In this document: positions 22,427 through 30,163 of the stretch, piece after piece
Layout: the number at the start of each line of letters is the position of its first letter
Position numbering within the stretch: the first letter of the stretch is position 1
DNA from: an uncultured Ruminococcus sp.
GTDB taxonomy: Bacteria; Bacillota; Clostridia; Oscillospirales; Ruminococcaceae
Reading direction: 5' to 3'
NCBI GenBank assembly: GCA_937926145.1
Contig: CALANW010000119.1
Span: 1 to 31,677 of the forward strand
DNA: 31,677 nucleotides
The notes under the pieces: model-generated
What the model saw: the letters and a program-made list of their open reading frames with translations, nothing else
What the model was told of the DNA's origin: nothing
Databases searched by the model: none
Translations under genes and position numbers: made by a program

Positions 22427-25400
22427 TTATGAAGCCTCGGCTGCTTTCTGAGCCTGTTCTTCCTGAAGCATTTTCGCAGTTTCGCTGAAATTAGTGGTCA
22501 TCATGCTGTAAAGCTTGGTGTCCTTGGGAAATTCATCGTAAAACGGAATTTTTGTCTTTCCGCCGAGAACAAGAATACCATGTCCTGCAGGAGTATCATT
22601 CACATACTGAATTTCACTGTCAGTAAAATGAAGAATGTCCTGAAGCTTCGCCGCATCTGTGGGATTCTGTTTTAAAAGGACAAGAAACTCAGAATTTGAA
22701 AGCATTGAACGTGACTTGTCATCCTTGAGAAGATCCTCAACATTCTGTGTGATACCGGTAAGCACACCGCCATACTTTCTCGCACGCTTCCACAGCATAC
22801 GGAGATAATCAAGGGAATACTCGTCCTGAAAAAGAAGGTGTGCCTCATCAAAATAGATGTATGTCTTTCTGCCCTTATCTCTGTTTTCTGAAAGCCTGTT
22901 CCAGATGTAATCAAGTATAAGAAGCATTGACTGAGTTTTCAGGTTGCCATTGAGATCACGAATGTCATAAGCAATAAACCGGCTCTTGGTATTAACATTG
23001 GTCTGATTATCAAAATATTTTGCCGAACCGTTTACATACATATCAACGGTAATAACCAGCTTGTCCTTCATTTCCTGATTGATATTCTCAGTTTCTTCCT
23101 TCATGCACTCCAGGAATGTTCCGAGAGTAGGCATATCATCGGGATTCAGAGTATGCAGCACGCCCGACTTCTCGTAAGCCTTACGGACACAGCGATCAAC
23201 AAAAGATTTTTCCTGTGCGTTAAGGGGATGCTTGCTGTCCATACAAGAAATAAATGATGTAAGAAGATGACACTTATCTGCAATAATATCAATCTCATCA
23301 TCATCCAGCAGCCTGAAATCAAAGTCAAAGGGATTGATATGATTTTTTGAGCCGTTTGAAAATTTTACAACCTCACCGCCGAATGCTTCTGCCAGCTTCC
23401 AGTATTCACGCTCAGGGTCGATAACAAGAATATCCGCATCCTCATATCCAAGGAACACATTTACTATCTCACGCTTGACGGTAAAGGATTTACCAGAGCC
23501 GGGACAGGCAAGTACAAATCCCGATGGATTTACAAGACCCTTCATTCTGTCAAACAGAATAATGTTATGTGACAGCATATTCAGACCATAGTAAACACTG
23601 TTTTCCATCTGCATTTCCTTAACATTAAAGGGCATAAAAATTGCAACGGATTCGGAAGGCATTGTTCTCATCCAGCCGAACTTTCTCTGATAGCCGATAG
23701 GCAGACAGTCACACATACCATGTTCCTGCTCCCATGCCATTTCGCCCTTTATACAGCCTGAGCGTTTCAGAGTGCTTTCTATGATTTCAAGGTTATTGTT
23801 AAGCTCCTCAAAGGATTCAGCCTTGATTAAAATCTGCATATTTGTCATGAAAAGCTTCTGGTCTTTCATGGTGATTTTATCGTAAACAGACACCATTGCA
23901 TCACGCTGATTTTTTATACGCTGAGGCATCTGATTGCTGAAATTACCGTGCTGTGCAGCCTTTACCTCTCGCTTTGCCATATCCGTATCAATGGCTGTGA
24001 TTTGGTGCTGAACAAGTTTTCTTGCTTCGGCACTGTCATAGGTTTCGATATTTGTCGTCACCATAATTTCAATGCCCGTTGCAAGCAGCTCCGTGAGTAT
24101 TTCCGATGTTGCAGTTGAAGGATATTCTCTTATGTAAATTGTCTTTGCATAAGTGTTGTTGAACATAAAATAGTCCTTCTTGAAATCGAAATAATCGGGA
24201 GCACAATACAGCTTGTCAATACCCTTGGCAAAATCCTTTTCCGTAAGCTTCGGAACAGGCATTTCATCTGTTCCCACAAAGAAATCCCTGAGCATTTCCA
24301 CACGCTCCTTCGAAGAAAGCACTCGCATATTGGTATTGCCGATACGGTTGAAGGTGTTTGTTGCAGTAATATCCAGGGACTTAAATCTGCGCCTTGCCGT
24401 TTCCTCATCGGGTGCCTTTATAGTAAGGGTAATATACATATGCTTCTGAATGGCATTTTGTCCCTTGCGGATATTTTCTTCAAGAACACGAGTGTTAAAC
24501 TCATGGCGATAATCGAAAAGCTCGTCCGCCTTTACGGGAAGGAGAGTTTTTCTCTTGAATTCCTCCATATTTATCTGACTGTTCCAGCAGCAAATCTGAC
24601 AGTCAACAGTATCATCAAGGATAGACAGAAATTCGATATATCTTTCAAGATACATATACTGCTGTTCTTCATCGGAAAGATTAAAGTTTATATCATCAAA
24701 GGTGTACGCCTTTGAGTACATTTTCCTGCCGAGGAAAAATATATCGTCTGCAAGAATTTTCTTGTATGGAATAGTGTTAAGGACCTTCTTTGCAAAATCC
24801 TTTTTCTCCTTTTCCTTTGCGGCCTTCTGACTGCGCTTGTCCTTTTTCTTTGGCTTATTGGCCTCAAGACGAGCCGCATCACGCTCACGGGCATTCATAT
24901 TTTCCTTGACATCTTCCACATCCTCAATAACACCTCGCTTTGGTCGAGTACGTCTTGTTATTGCCATAAAAGCTGCCGCAAGGGCAATTATTGCCACAGG
25001 AACACCTACAACCGCAGGATTATTCTGAATAAATGCCGCTGCACCGTTTGGAGTTTCAGGGACTGTAACAGTTTCAGAAACAACCGTCTCCGATGTTGCA
25101 GATTCCGCAACTTCCGAATTTTGTGTTGCCGATTCAACAACCGTTTCACTCACAATCGCTTCGGTTACGGCTGTTGTTTCAATAACAACAGGCTCTGTAA
25201 CCACTTCTGTGACAACAGCAGTGACCGCTTCGGGAGCATTCTCGCTCACAATCTCCGCAACTTCTTCCGCTGCTATACTTGAAATGAGTTCATCAGCATC
25301 AATTCCGCCGGGGAGAGATATTTCTGTTGATACGGATTCGGTTATGTACTCCGATACAATTTCAGAGGAAACAAAGCTTTCCGGCTCCCCTGTCATTTCC

Positions 25401-25498
25401 GATACATTGCTTTCATCAACGGCTGAAACAGGTACAGCAGGTGTAGTTACACTTTCTGTCTGTTCATTTGTAATTTCATTCTCATTCAAAGGTCTCAC
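22427..25498 (-). CDS. virB4: VirB4-like conjugation ATPase with unusual Thr/Val/Glu-rich N-terminal extension and TM
   Basis: A 1023-aa VirB4/CD1110-type ATPase that powers the mating channel. The conserved part begins near residue 243 (IPYKKILADDIFF). Walker A is ACPGSGKS (664-671), followed by IDPEREY; Walker B is YIYFDEAHLLF (~880-890). Before it lies an extra ~240 residues: an acidic low-complexity tract at 15-150 (many VTE/SETV units), a TM segment at ~162-180 (AVVGVPVAIIALAAAFMAI), then basic RRTRPKR and a Lys-rich linker at 205-235. Positive charges after the TM place the ATPase in the cytosol and the acidic tract outside. Start uncertain: the GTG at 25496-25498 overlaps the stop of prgI (GTGA), while a TTG three codons later (25489) has better GAGGTG spacing. 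Confidence 0.93.
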   Translation of the reverse strand: MRPLNENEITNEQTESVTTPAVPVSAVDESNVSEMTGEPESFVSSEIVSEYITESVSTEISLPGGIDADELISSIAAEEVAEIVSENAPEAVTAVVTEVVTEPVVIETTAVTEAIVSETVVESATQNSEVAESATSETVVSETVTVPETPNGAAAFIQNNPAVVGVPVAIIALAAAFMAITRRTRPKRGVIEDVEDVKENMNARERDAARLEANKPKKKDKRSQKAAKEKEKKDFAKKVLNTIPYKKILADDIFFLGRKMYSKAYTFDDINFNLSDEEQQYMYLERYIEFLSILDDTVDCQICCWNSQINMEEFKRKTLLPVKADELFDYRHEFNTRVLEENIRKGQNAIQKHMYITLTIKAPDEETARRRFKSLDITATNTFNRIGNTNMRVLSSKERVEMLRDFFVGTDEMPVPKLTEKDFAKGIDKLYCAPDYFDFKKDYFMFNNTYAKTIYIREYPSTATSEILTELLATGIEIMVTTNIETYDSAEARKLVQHQITAIDTDMAKREVKAAQHGNFSNQMPQRIKNQRDAMVSVYDKITMKDQKLFMTNMQILIKAESFEELNNNLEIIESTLKRSGCIKGEMAWEQEHGMCDCLPIGYQRKFGWMRTMPSESVAIFMPFNVKEMQMENSVYYGLNMLSHNIILFDRMKGLVNPSGFVLACPGSGKSFTVKREIVNVFLGYEDADILVIDPEREYWKLAEAFGGEVVKFSNGSKNHINPFDFDFRLLDDDEIDIIADKCHLLTSFISCMDSKHPLNAQEKSFVDRCVRKAYEKSGVLHTLNPDDMPTLGTFLECMKEETENINQEMKDKLVITVDMYVNGSAKYFDNQTNVNTKSRFIAYDIRDLNGNLKTQSMLLILDYIWNRLSENRDKGRKTYIYFDEAHLLFQDEYSLDYLRMLWKRARKYGGVLTGITQNVEDLLKDDKSRSMLSNSEFLVLLKQNPTDAAKLQDILHFTDSEIQYVNDTPAGHGILVLGGKTKIPFYDEFPKDTKLYSMMTTNFSETAKMLQEEQAQKAAEAS

Positions 25499-25890
25499 CT
25501 CTTTTTCTTCATCATTTTCTTTTCGAGCTTACACTCTGCTTCAAGTCCTCGGATATGAATGTTTCTTACCGCATCGTGCAGTTCTATTTCCTCGGGGAAA
25601 TATTCCATTCTTCTGCGCTGATTGGATATGTAGAATTCCGATACAGTTGCAGCAATCTTTTCAAATCCCATTCCGTTGTATTTGAGAAATCCCACCGCCG
25701 CCAGCGGAGCAATTTCGATTATGGTTATGTACACAAGAATATCCGTGGAAATGAATTTACTGCCAATAAGGAAGGTTACAACCGCAAGGACTATCATAAG
25801 TACGGAGCAGATAAGCTGTCGGCTGTTCATACCGAAGAAAAACTGCTCCTTGTACTCCGTTACATCCTGCGGCACATCTGCTTTAATCAT
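25495..25890 (-). CDS. prgI: PrgI family (VirB3-like) membrane protein
   Basis: 131 aa from the ATG at 25890, matching the typical PrgI opening (MIKADVPQDVTEYKEQFFFG). Two adjacent TM segments follow (LICSVLMIVLAVVTFLIG and ILVYITIIEIAPLAAVGFL), then a conserved cytosolic part (NGMGFEKIAATVSEFY). It is the usual partner of VirB4 in Gram-positive type IV secretion and probably anchors that ATPase at the membrane. It overlaps the 88-aa gene by 8 nt and virB4 by up to 4 nt. The frame extends a few codons upstream, but the ATG is the family-consistent start. Confidence 0.9.
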   Translation of the reverse strand: MIKADVPQDVTEYKEQFFFGMNSRQLICSVLMIVLAVVTFLIGSKFISTDILVYITIIEIAPLAAVGFLKYNGMGFEKIAATVSEFYISNQRRRMEYFPEEIELHDAVRNIHIRGLEAECKLEKKMMKKKR

Positions 25891-26149
25891 CGTAATCACC
25901 ACTCAGAAACTCATTGTCGATGAACTCATCATCAATATCATCAGCAATATTTTCATCAGCACTATTGGGCTTATTATCAGCAATTCCGACCATTTCAGCC
26001 TGCATACCGCTGTGGTAATTCTCAATAAGCCTTGAGATTTTTCCGTTACAGGAATTATTCTCTGTAAGCATATCCTTTACCTTTGCGATGCCGTCAAGTA
26101 CACCCATATCGTACTGTGACAAGGACATCAGTGCTTTCATTGATACCAT
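25883..26149 (-). CDS. Small acidic hypothetical transfer-operon protein
   Basis: An 88-aa soluble protein with a helical N-terminus (MKALMSLSQYDMGVLDGIAK) and a strongly acidic tail (DDIDDEFIDNEFLSGDYDD). The start at 26149 has AGGAGG with 7-nt spacing. It lies 3 nt after the VirB6-like gene and overlaps prgI by 8 nt, so it is fully embedded in the channel operon. No family recognised. Confidence 0.7.
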   Translation of the reverse strand: MVSMKALMSLSQYDMGVLDGIAKVKDMLTENNSCNGKISRLIENYHSGMQAEMVGIADNKPNSADENIADDIDDEFIDNEFLSGDYDD

Positions 26150-26152
26150 AAA

Positions 26153-26983
26153 TTATCCTCCTAACGCTCTTTTAGTTATTTCACTTGCCTTAGAAACAGT
26201 TACTGCAAGCATAATCACGCATAAAACGGGAGTTGCATACTGCATAATGTGCATAAGCAATCCGTTACCGTTAAGTCCGCTTGAAAAATCAAGAGTAAGG
26301 TTGTTGGAGATTGCATTAAATGCTTCAAAACATATTGCAAGCACTCCCCACTGCATTGATACCGCTGCAAAATTCTTTATGAAGCTTATACCTGTTGAAC
26401 GTGCCTGAGAGTTTACCAGTGTTGACAGCGCAACAGGCGAAATTGCCGTAAGAATTGCCGTTTCAAACACTACACCCAGCATTGTTATGACAATCAGCGA
26501 ATACATAACGAACATAAGAATTATCAATATCAGCAAGATAAAGCTCATACAGATATAATTTATGTCCAGTGTTCCCGGGTCTATTGTACCTGCCGTTGCC
26601 GCTGTTCCGAAGGACGAGCTTATGCTTGAAAATGCGGACGAAAAATCCACATTCTGTTTCAAAAGTCCCGACACCGCCCCGACTATGTTATCCACGTTCT
26701 GAACGATAAGAGCGCTGACAACCAGCTTCATTGCAATTCTTATTGCACCCTCAATTCCTCCGTGAAAGTCAATATTCGCACAATATGTGAAGGCTTCCAT
26801 ACAGAAAAACAGCGTCAGCAGTGCTGTTCCCGCTGCTTCAAAAACGTTAATGGCCGTACCGCAGTTTGATATGACATCAAATCCCGCAACGGTCTGGATA
26901 ACGTTTGCAAATCCGTCAGCTTCCGTCTGTAAAAGTTCCTGTGCTTCGGTAAAGGCAGTTTCCCAGAAGCTCGGCTCCGCCAT
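26153..26983 (-). CDS. VirB6/TrbL-like polytopic channel protein (CD1112-type)
   Basis: About 276 aa from the ATG at 26983, chosen because GGAGG sits 7 nt upstream; the frame is open to 27019. Around six hydrophobic segments are visible. One follows a Cys-containing loop (INVFEAAGTALLTLFFCMEAF). A long pair reads ICMSFILLILIILMFVMYSL and IVITMLGVVFETAILTAISP. Others lie near the C-terminus (MQWGVLAICFEAF; ATPVLCVIMLAVTV). The order Maff2-VirB6-PrgI-VirB4 is the standard one for FATA-type systems, and VirB6 proteins form part of the inner-membrane translocation pore. Confidence 0.88.
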   Translation of the reverse strand: MAEPSFWETAFTEAQELLQTEADGFANVIQTVAGFDVISNCGTAINVFEAAGTALLTLFFCMEAFTYCANIDFHGGIEGAIRIAMKLVVSALIVQNVDNIVGAVSGLLKQNVDFSSAFSSISSSFGTAATAGTIDPGTLDINYICMSFILLILIILMFVMYSLIVITMLGVVFETAILTAISPVALSTLVNSQARSTGISFIKNFAAVSMQWGVLAICFEAFNAISNNLTLDFSSGLNGNGLLMHIMQYATPVLCVIMLAVTVSKASEITKRALGG

Positions 26984-27064
26984 ACTCATTCCTCCTCCCT
27001 CCATAACAGAAGCCGACATTCAGCCGACCTCTGCCATTGGAATATTTATTCTGTCCGCAGTTCA

Positions 27065-27463
27065 TCAGCTGCCGAGGGAAATTGTGGAAGGAACGATCGC
27101 ACCCACAGCAGCAATAATCGCACCGCCGATAAGTGTCTGGAAGCCTCTTGTCTTACCGTCGGCGTTGTCATCCTTGAAGCCAACGCCTGTCTGAATACCA
27201 CCAACTACGGCAACAAGCGAACCAAGACCTATAACACCCGGACCGAGAATGCCCATAATAGCATCAATCATGCCCTGTGCATCTGCACCCTCCGCACTTG
27301 CAGTAACGGTGCAGGCGGACATTGCCATAGGCAAAACAAGTGCCGCTCTGCCAAGTCTTGTGTTCATAGCCTTGCCCGTAACATTTGCTGCCGCAAGCAT
27401 TGCCCTTGCACCCATTTCATTAACCTTGTCATGAGCGCTTGCGATCCTGTTTTTGATGTTCAT
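27065..27463 (-). CDS. Maff2-family/VirB2-like small membrane protein
   Basis: 132 aa. A long basic N-region (residues 1-38) precedes a hydrophobic segment (~40-55) ending in a signal-peptidase-like ASA-EG near residue 57. Two further hydrophobic stretches follow (~73-91 GPGVIGLGSLVAVVGGI; ~111-124 LIGGAIIAAVGAIV), separated by a short charged loop (FKDDNADGKTRG). A long leader plus two hydrophobic helices is the architecture of VirB2 pilins. Maff2 proteins occupy this slot in Tn1549-like elements, and a pilin-type role is inferred. The start has a strong AGGAGGAG site. An 81-nt gap separates it from the VirB6-like gene; I see nothing in that gap. Confidence 0.85.
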   Translation of the reverse strand: MNIKNRIASAHDKVNEMGARAMLAAANVTGKAMNTRLGRAALVLPMAMSACTVTASAEGADAQGMIDAIMGILGPGVIGLGSLVAVVGGIQTGVGFKDDNADGKTRGFQTLIGGAIIAAVGAIVPSTISLGS

Positions 27464-27513
27464 TTTGAACTCCTCCTTAAAATGTTTTTAAAGTAATTTA
27501 TATTAACAAGCGT

Positions 27514-27561
27514 ACTCGGATTTTCACGCACATTTTCATTACTTCTCTGCCGAATCCGAGT
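27514..27561 (-). repeat. Inverted repeat in the leader of the Maff2-like gene
   Basis: ACTCGGATT (27514-27522) and AATCCGAGT (27553-27561) are exact 9-bp inverse complements separated by 30 nt, just downstream (in transcription) of the terminator-like hairpin. It may shape the leader RNA or bind a protein. I found no convincing -35/-10 pair in this gap. Confidence 0.45.
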
Positions 27562-27573
27562 CCGCATTGGCAA

Positions 27574-27617
27574 CAAAAAAAGTGCTGTAAAGCCACATAA
27601 TGCAGCCTTATAGCACT
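27574..27617 (-). terminator. Rho-independent terminator between the VirD4 cluster and the Maff2-like gene
   Basis: On the minus strand, AGTGCTATAAGGC pairs with GCTTTACAGCACT (13-bp stem with one mismatch and one G-U; 11-nt loop), followed directly by a run of seven T. It falls 36 nt after the 47-aa gene. It should stop or attenuate transcription between the coupling-protein cluster and the channel genes. Confidence 0.75.
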
Positions 27618-27652
27618 GTTTCGCTGTTCCACACCGCTGATTTGGTGTGTCG

Positions 27653-27796
27653 TTATTCTGTTTTCTTTTCTGGTCGATAAACGACCTTCTTTTTCATCTC
27701 ATAGATGATGTATCCGTCCTTTCGGGGCTGCAGGACAATTTCAGAATTTTTCTTCATCAGTTCATCTATGATTCGTTTATGCTCGTCCGTAAGCAT
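27653..27796 (-). CDS. 47-aa hypothetical protein overlapping the upstream small gene
   Basis: A short frame, MLTDEHKRIIDELMKKNSEI then VLQPRKDGYIIYEMKKKVVY and RPEKKTE, begins at 27796. AAGGAAGGG lies a few bases upstream, a good ribosome site. It overlaps the end of the 76-aa gene by 31 nt in another frame. The sequence is basic and looks like a folded helix-then-strand mini-protein, not random translation. Function unknown. Its end is followed by the terminator at 27574-27617. Confidence 0.6.
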   Translation of the reverse strand: MLTDEHKRIIDELMKKNSEIVLQPRKDGYIIYEMKKKVVYRPEKKTE

Positions 27797-27996
27797 CTTT
27801 TCCCTTCCTTTCCATAGTAATGATAATATATATTAGGCTTTGTTTTGCGGAGCATATTTTTGTAGGCTGTCTGCTCCTTGATGTATTCCTCCTTAGTCTT
27901 GAAAAACGGACAGTTTACTGCGATTCGTTCATTCAAAGCAATACAGCCTTCCTCTCTGCCGTTATCAGCAAAACAGCCTGCACAATTGTTATTCAT
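27766..27996 (-). CDS. Small cysteine-rich (probable zinc-binding) protein
   Basis: 76 aa. The N-terminal half carries CAGC, then GREEGC, then NCPFF, giving Cys at 5, 8, 18 and 29, consistent with a Cys4 zinc site. The C-terminal half is basic and aromatic (NMLRKTKPNIYYHYYGKEGK). The start lies 22 nt after virD4, with GAAGGTG at a slightly long distance. Similar tiny Cys-rich proteins occur beside VirD4 genes in clostridial ICEs (from memory). A regulatory or nucleic-acid-binding role is possible but not shown. Confidence 0.7.
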   Translation of the reverse strand: MNNNCAGCFADNGREEGCIALNERIAVNCPFFKTKEEYIKEQTAYKNMLRKTKPNIYYHYYGKEGKRCLRTSINES

Positions 27997-28018
27997 ATTG
28001 CATTTTTCACCTTCTCAT

Positions 28019-30160
28019 TTATTTAACGGTAAATATACCGGTGCAGCTTTTGAATTGTTCACAGATTTCATAGGGAATATCTGCCATAATTTCTTCCTCC
28101 GTGACCTGTGTTTCTTCCTCTGAAAATACACATCTGACCTCAACGATATTATCCTCGTTTGCAACTCCCGTGCTGATAAAATCATCAAGAACAATATATT
28201 CCGTTTCAGGAACGGTGAATATCTTGTTTTCAAGGATAAATATGTGGGGATTATCAAGCTCATTCTGTCCCTCTGAGGGTTTCCAACGTTCGCCCAATTC
28301 ATCATATCTCGGGTGATTGGTTATATCAAATTTATGGGTAAAAAACGGCGGCAGTCCACGCACCATTACAATGCAGTCATTGTTATCCATTGCAGAAAGT
28401 TCGTCAATGGTAGCAAGTTCTCTGCCGAGAATTGCATTATTATACGATGAACTTCCCTGTTTGCCCTTAGTCTGATTTATGCTCTGCTGGTCGATAGTTT
28501 CCTTACCAAGCTCCTTTGAAATATATTCATTGGTGAACTGGTCCTTACCGCCCAGATATATCATAGTGTCGCAGTTTCCGCCGTATTCCTCCCAACCTTC
28601 CTTATACATCTTTTTCAGCTGCGAGAGGTTTTGCAGGATAATTTGTATCGATATTTCAAACTTTCGGCAGGTGGCAAGAATCTTGTCTATTCCCGGGATT
28701 TTTCCGAGATTGGCAAACTCGTCAAGCACAAATCTGACATGGACAGGCAGCCTTCCTTTATACAAATTTATTGCTCTGTCGTAAAGAGTATCGAATAACT
28801 GAGTATACATCATTGCAGCAAGAAAGTTATATGTGGTATCGGATGATGGAATAACGATAAACAATGCTGTGTATTCGTCCCCCACTTCTTCAAGATGAAT
28901 ATTATCCGTTGCCGTAAGATTGCGAACATCGGGAAGCTTGAAATACTGGAGCTTTGTAGTTGTGGAAATCAAAATACTTTGCATTGTTTTACCGGCAGCC
29001 TGCTTGAATTCCTCATAATACTGCACCGATAATGCCTTTGGGTCTGCTTCCTTCCGCAAGTCAAAAATGAAATCAAGCTCGGATTTTTCTTCCTCCTTGC
29101 CCTCAATAACCTTTGCCTTGTGGATAAGGTCAAGTACGCCTGCGAAATTCTGCTCTTCCTCCGTGCCTGTTTCAATAAGGAGAAAGCACAGCGATGACAG
29201 CAGCAGCCTTGTTGCATCGTCCCAGAAGGAATCTCCGCCGCTTGCGCCCTCCTCCTTTGTATTCATCATAAACACGTTAATCATCTTTATTACGTTATTG
29301 GGATTGATTTCACCGTTGTAGTCACGAAGATAATGAAAAGGATTGTAATTTGAGCTGTGTTTCATATCGTTAAGATTGAAAATCTTTATCTTGTAACCGT
29401 GATTTATGAGCATCTGCCCACAAGCCTGTGCAAGCTCACCGGAAGGGTCGGTTACTATGTATGAGGTGTTGCACATCATAAGGTTAGGCTTTACGAAAAA
29501 TCTTGATTTACCTGTACCCGAGCCGCCCAGAACAAGCTGATTAAGATTTAGCATAGGCTTTATTTTCGCCGTTTCCTTGCTCTGCAAAACAATATTCTGA
29601 ACAGATACCTTAATATTTGTATCGTGATTTTCCTTAGGCTTTTCCTTTTTCGGTCTTGATTTTTTCGAGCTTTTCTTCTGTTTCTTTACACTTATTTCCG
29701 CTTCATTTCTGTCACGCTTTTTCCTGTCAAGTACAAGCATAACATCGGAAGCACATATAACATTGTTGTAAAAATCATTGGTATCGGAAATAATATCCTT
29801 CTCCGCTTTCTTTCCCCATCGTGCCGAACCGTGCTCAACACCCTTTCGGTGATAACGCTTACCGTCACCCATAAGGACATATACAATTACGATAAGGCTT
29901 GCGAAAAAGCCGATAACCGTAGCTTTTGCAGCCATTCCGCCCTGTATCAAGGCTTCAAACATTCCGCTTATTGTTGCCTCTCCCAGATATTCCTCCGAAT
30001 TGGATAATAGTTCAAATATCTGTATCCGGCCGTTATCCGCTGCGGACAGATCAAGCAAGTATCCCAGGAATATTACCATAGGCAGCGCTATTAAGCAGCC
30101 GATTACAACGGCATAAAAATATGGGGAAATCTTCTTTTCGGGAGCACCCATATTAGCCAT
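28019..30160 (-). CDS. virD4: VirD4/TraG-type conjugation coupling ATPase
   Basis: 713 aa. Two N-terminal TM segments (~14-36 and ~80-97), then a conserved entry motif (KGVEHGSARWGKKAE). A Lys-rich linker at 148-178 precedes the ATPase. Walker A is GGSGTGKS (212-219), followed by NLMMCNTSYIVTDPSGEL. Walker B is FVLDEFANLGKIP near residue 477. Later motifs (ILQNLSQLKKMYKEGWEEYG; MVRGLPPFF) are typical of Gram-positive VirD4. It should deliver the relaxase-DNA complex to the VirB4 channel. The start has AGGAG ~9 nt upstream. It lies 3 nt after the 491-aa gene. The acidic C-terminal tail (EEETQVTEEEIMADIP) may recognise substrates. Confidence 0.94.
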   Translation of the reverse strand: MANMGAPEKKISPYFYAVVIGCLIALPMVIFLGYLLDLSAADNGRIQIFELLSNSEEYLGEATISGMFEALIQGGMAAKATVIGFFASLIVIVYVLMGDGKRYHRKGVEHGSARWGKKAEKDIISDTNDFYNNVICASDVMLVLDRKKRDRNEAEISVKKQKKSSKKSRPKKEKPKENHDTNIKVSVQNIVLQSKETAKIKPMLNLNQLVLGGSGTGKSRFFVKPNLMMCNTSYIVTDPSGELAQACGQMLINHGYKIKIFNLNDMKHSSNYNPFHYLRDYNGEINPNNVIKMINVFMMNTKEEGASGGDSFWDDATRLLLSSLCFLLIETGTEEEQNFAGVLDLIHKAKVIEGKEEEKSELDFIFDLRKEADPKALSVQYYEEFKQAAGKTMQSILISTTTKLQYFKLPDVRNLTATDNIHLEEVGDEYTALFIVIPSSDTTYNFLAAMMYTQLFDTLYDRAINLYKGRLPVHVRFVLDEFANLGKIPGIDKILATCRKFEISIQIILQNLSQLKKMYKEGWEEYGGNCDTMIYLGGKDQFTNEYISKELGKETIDQQSINQTKGKQGSSSYNNAILGRELATIDELSAMDNNDCIVMVRGLPPFFTHKFDITNHPRYDELGERWKPSEGQNELDNPHIFILENKIFTVPETEYIVLDDFISTGVANEDNIVEVRCVFSEEETQVTEEEIMADIPYEICEQFKSCTGIFTVK

Positions 30161-30163
30161 ACA

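Noticed and set aside
27484..27520. A promoter for the Maff2-like gene (TAATATAAAT region)
   Set aside because: AT-rich -10-like sequence is present but nothing resembling a -35 lies 16-18 bp upstream.
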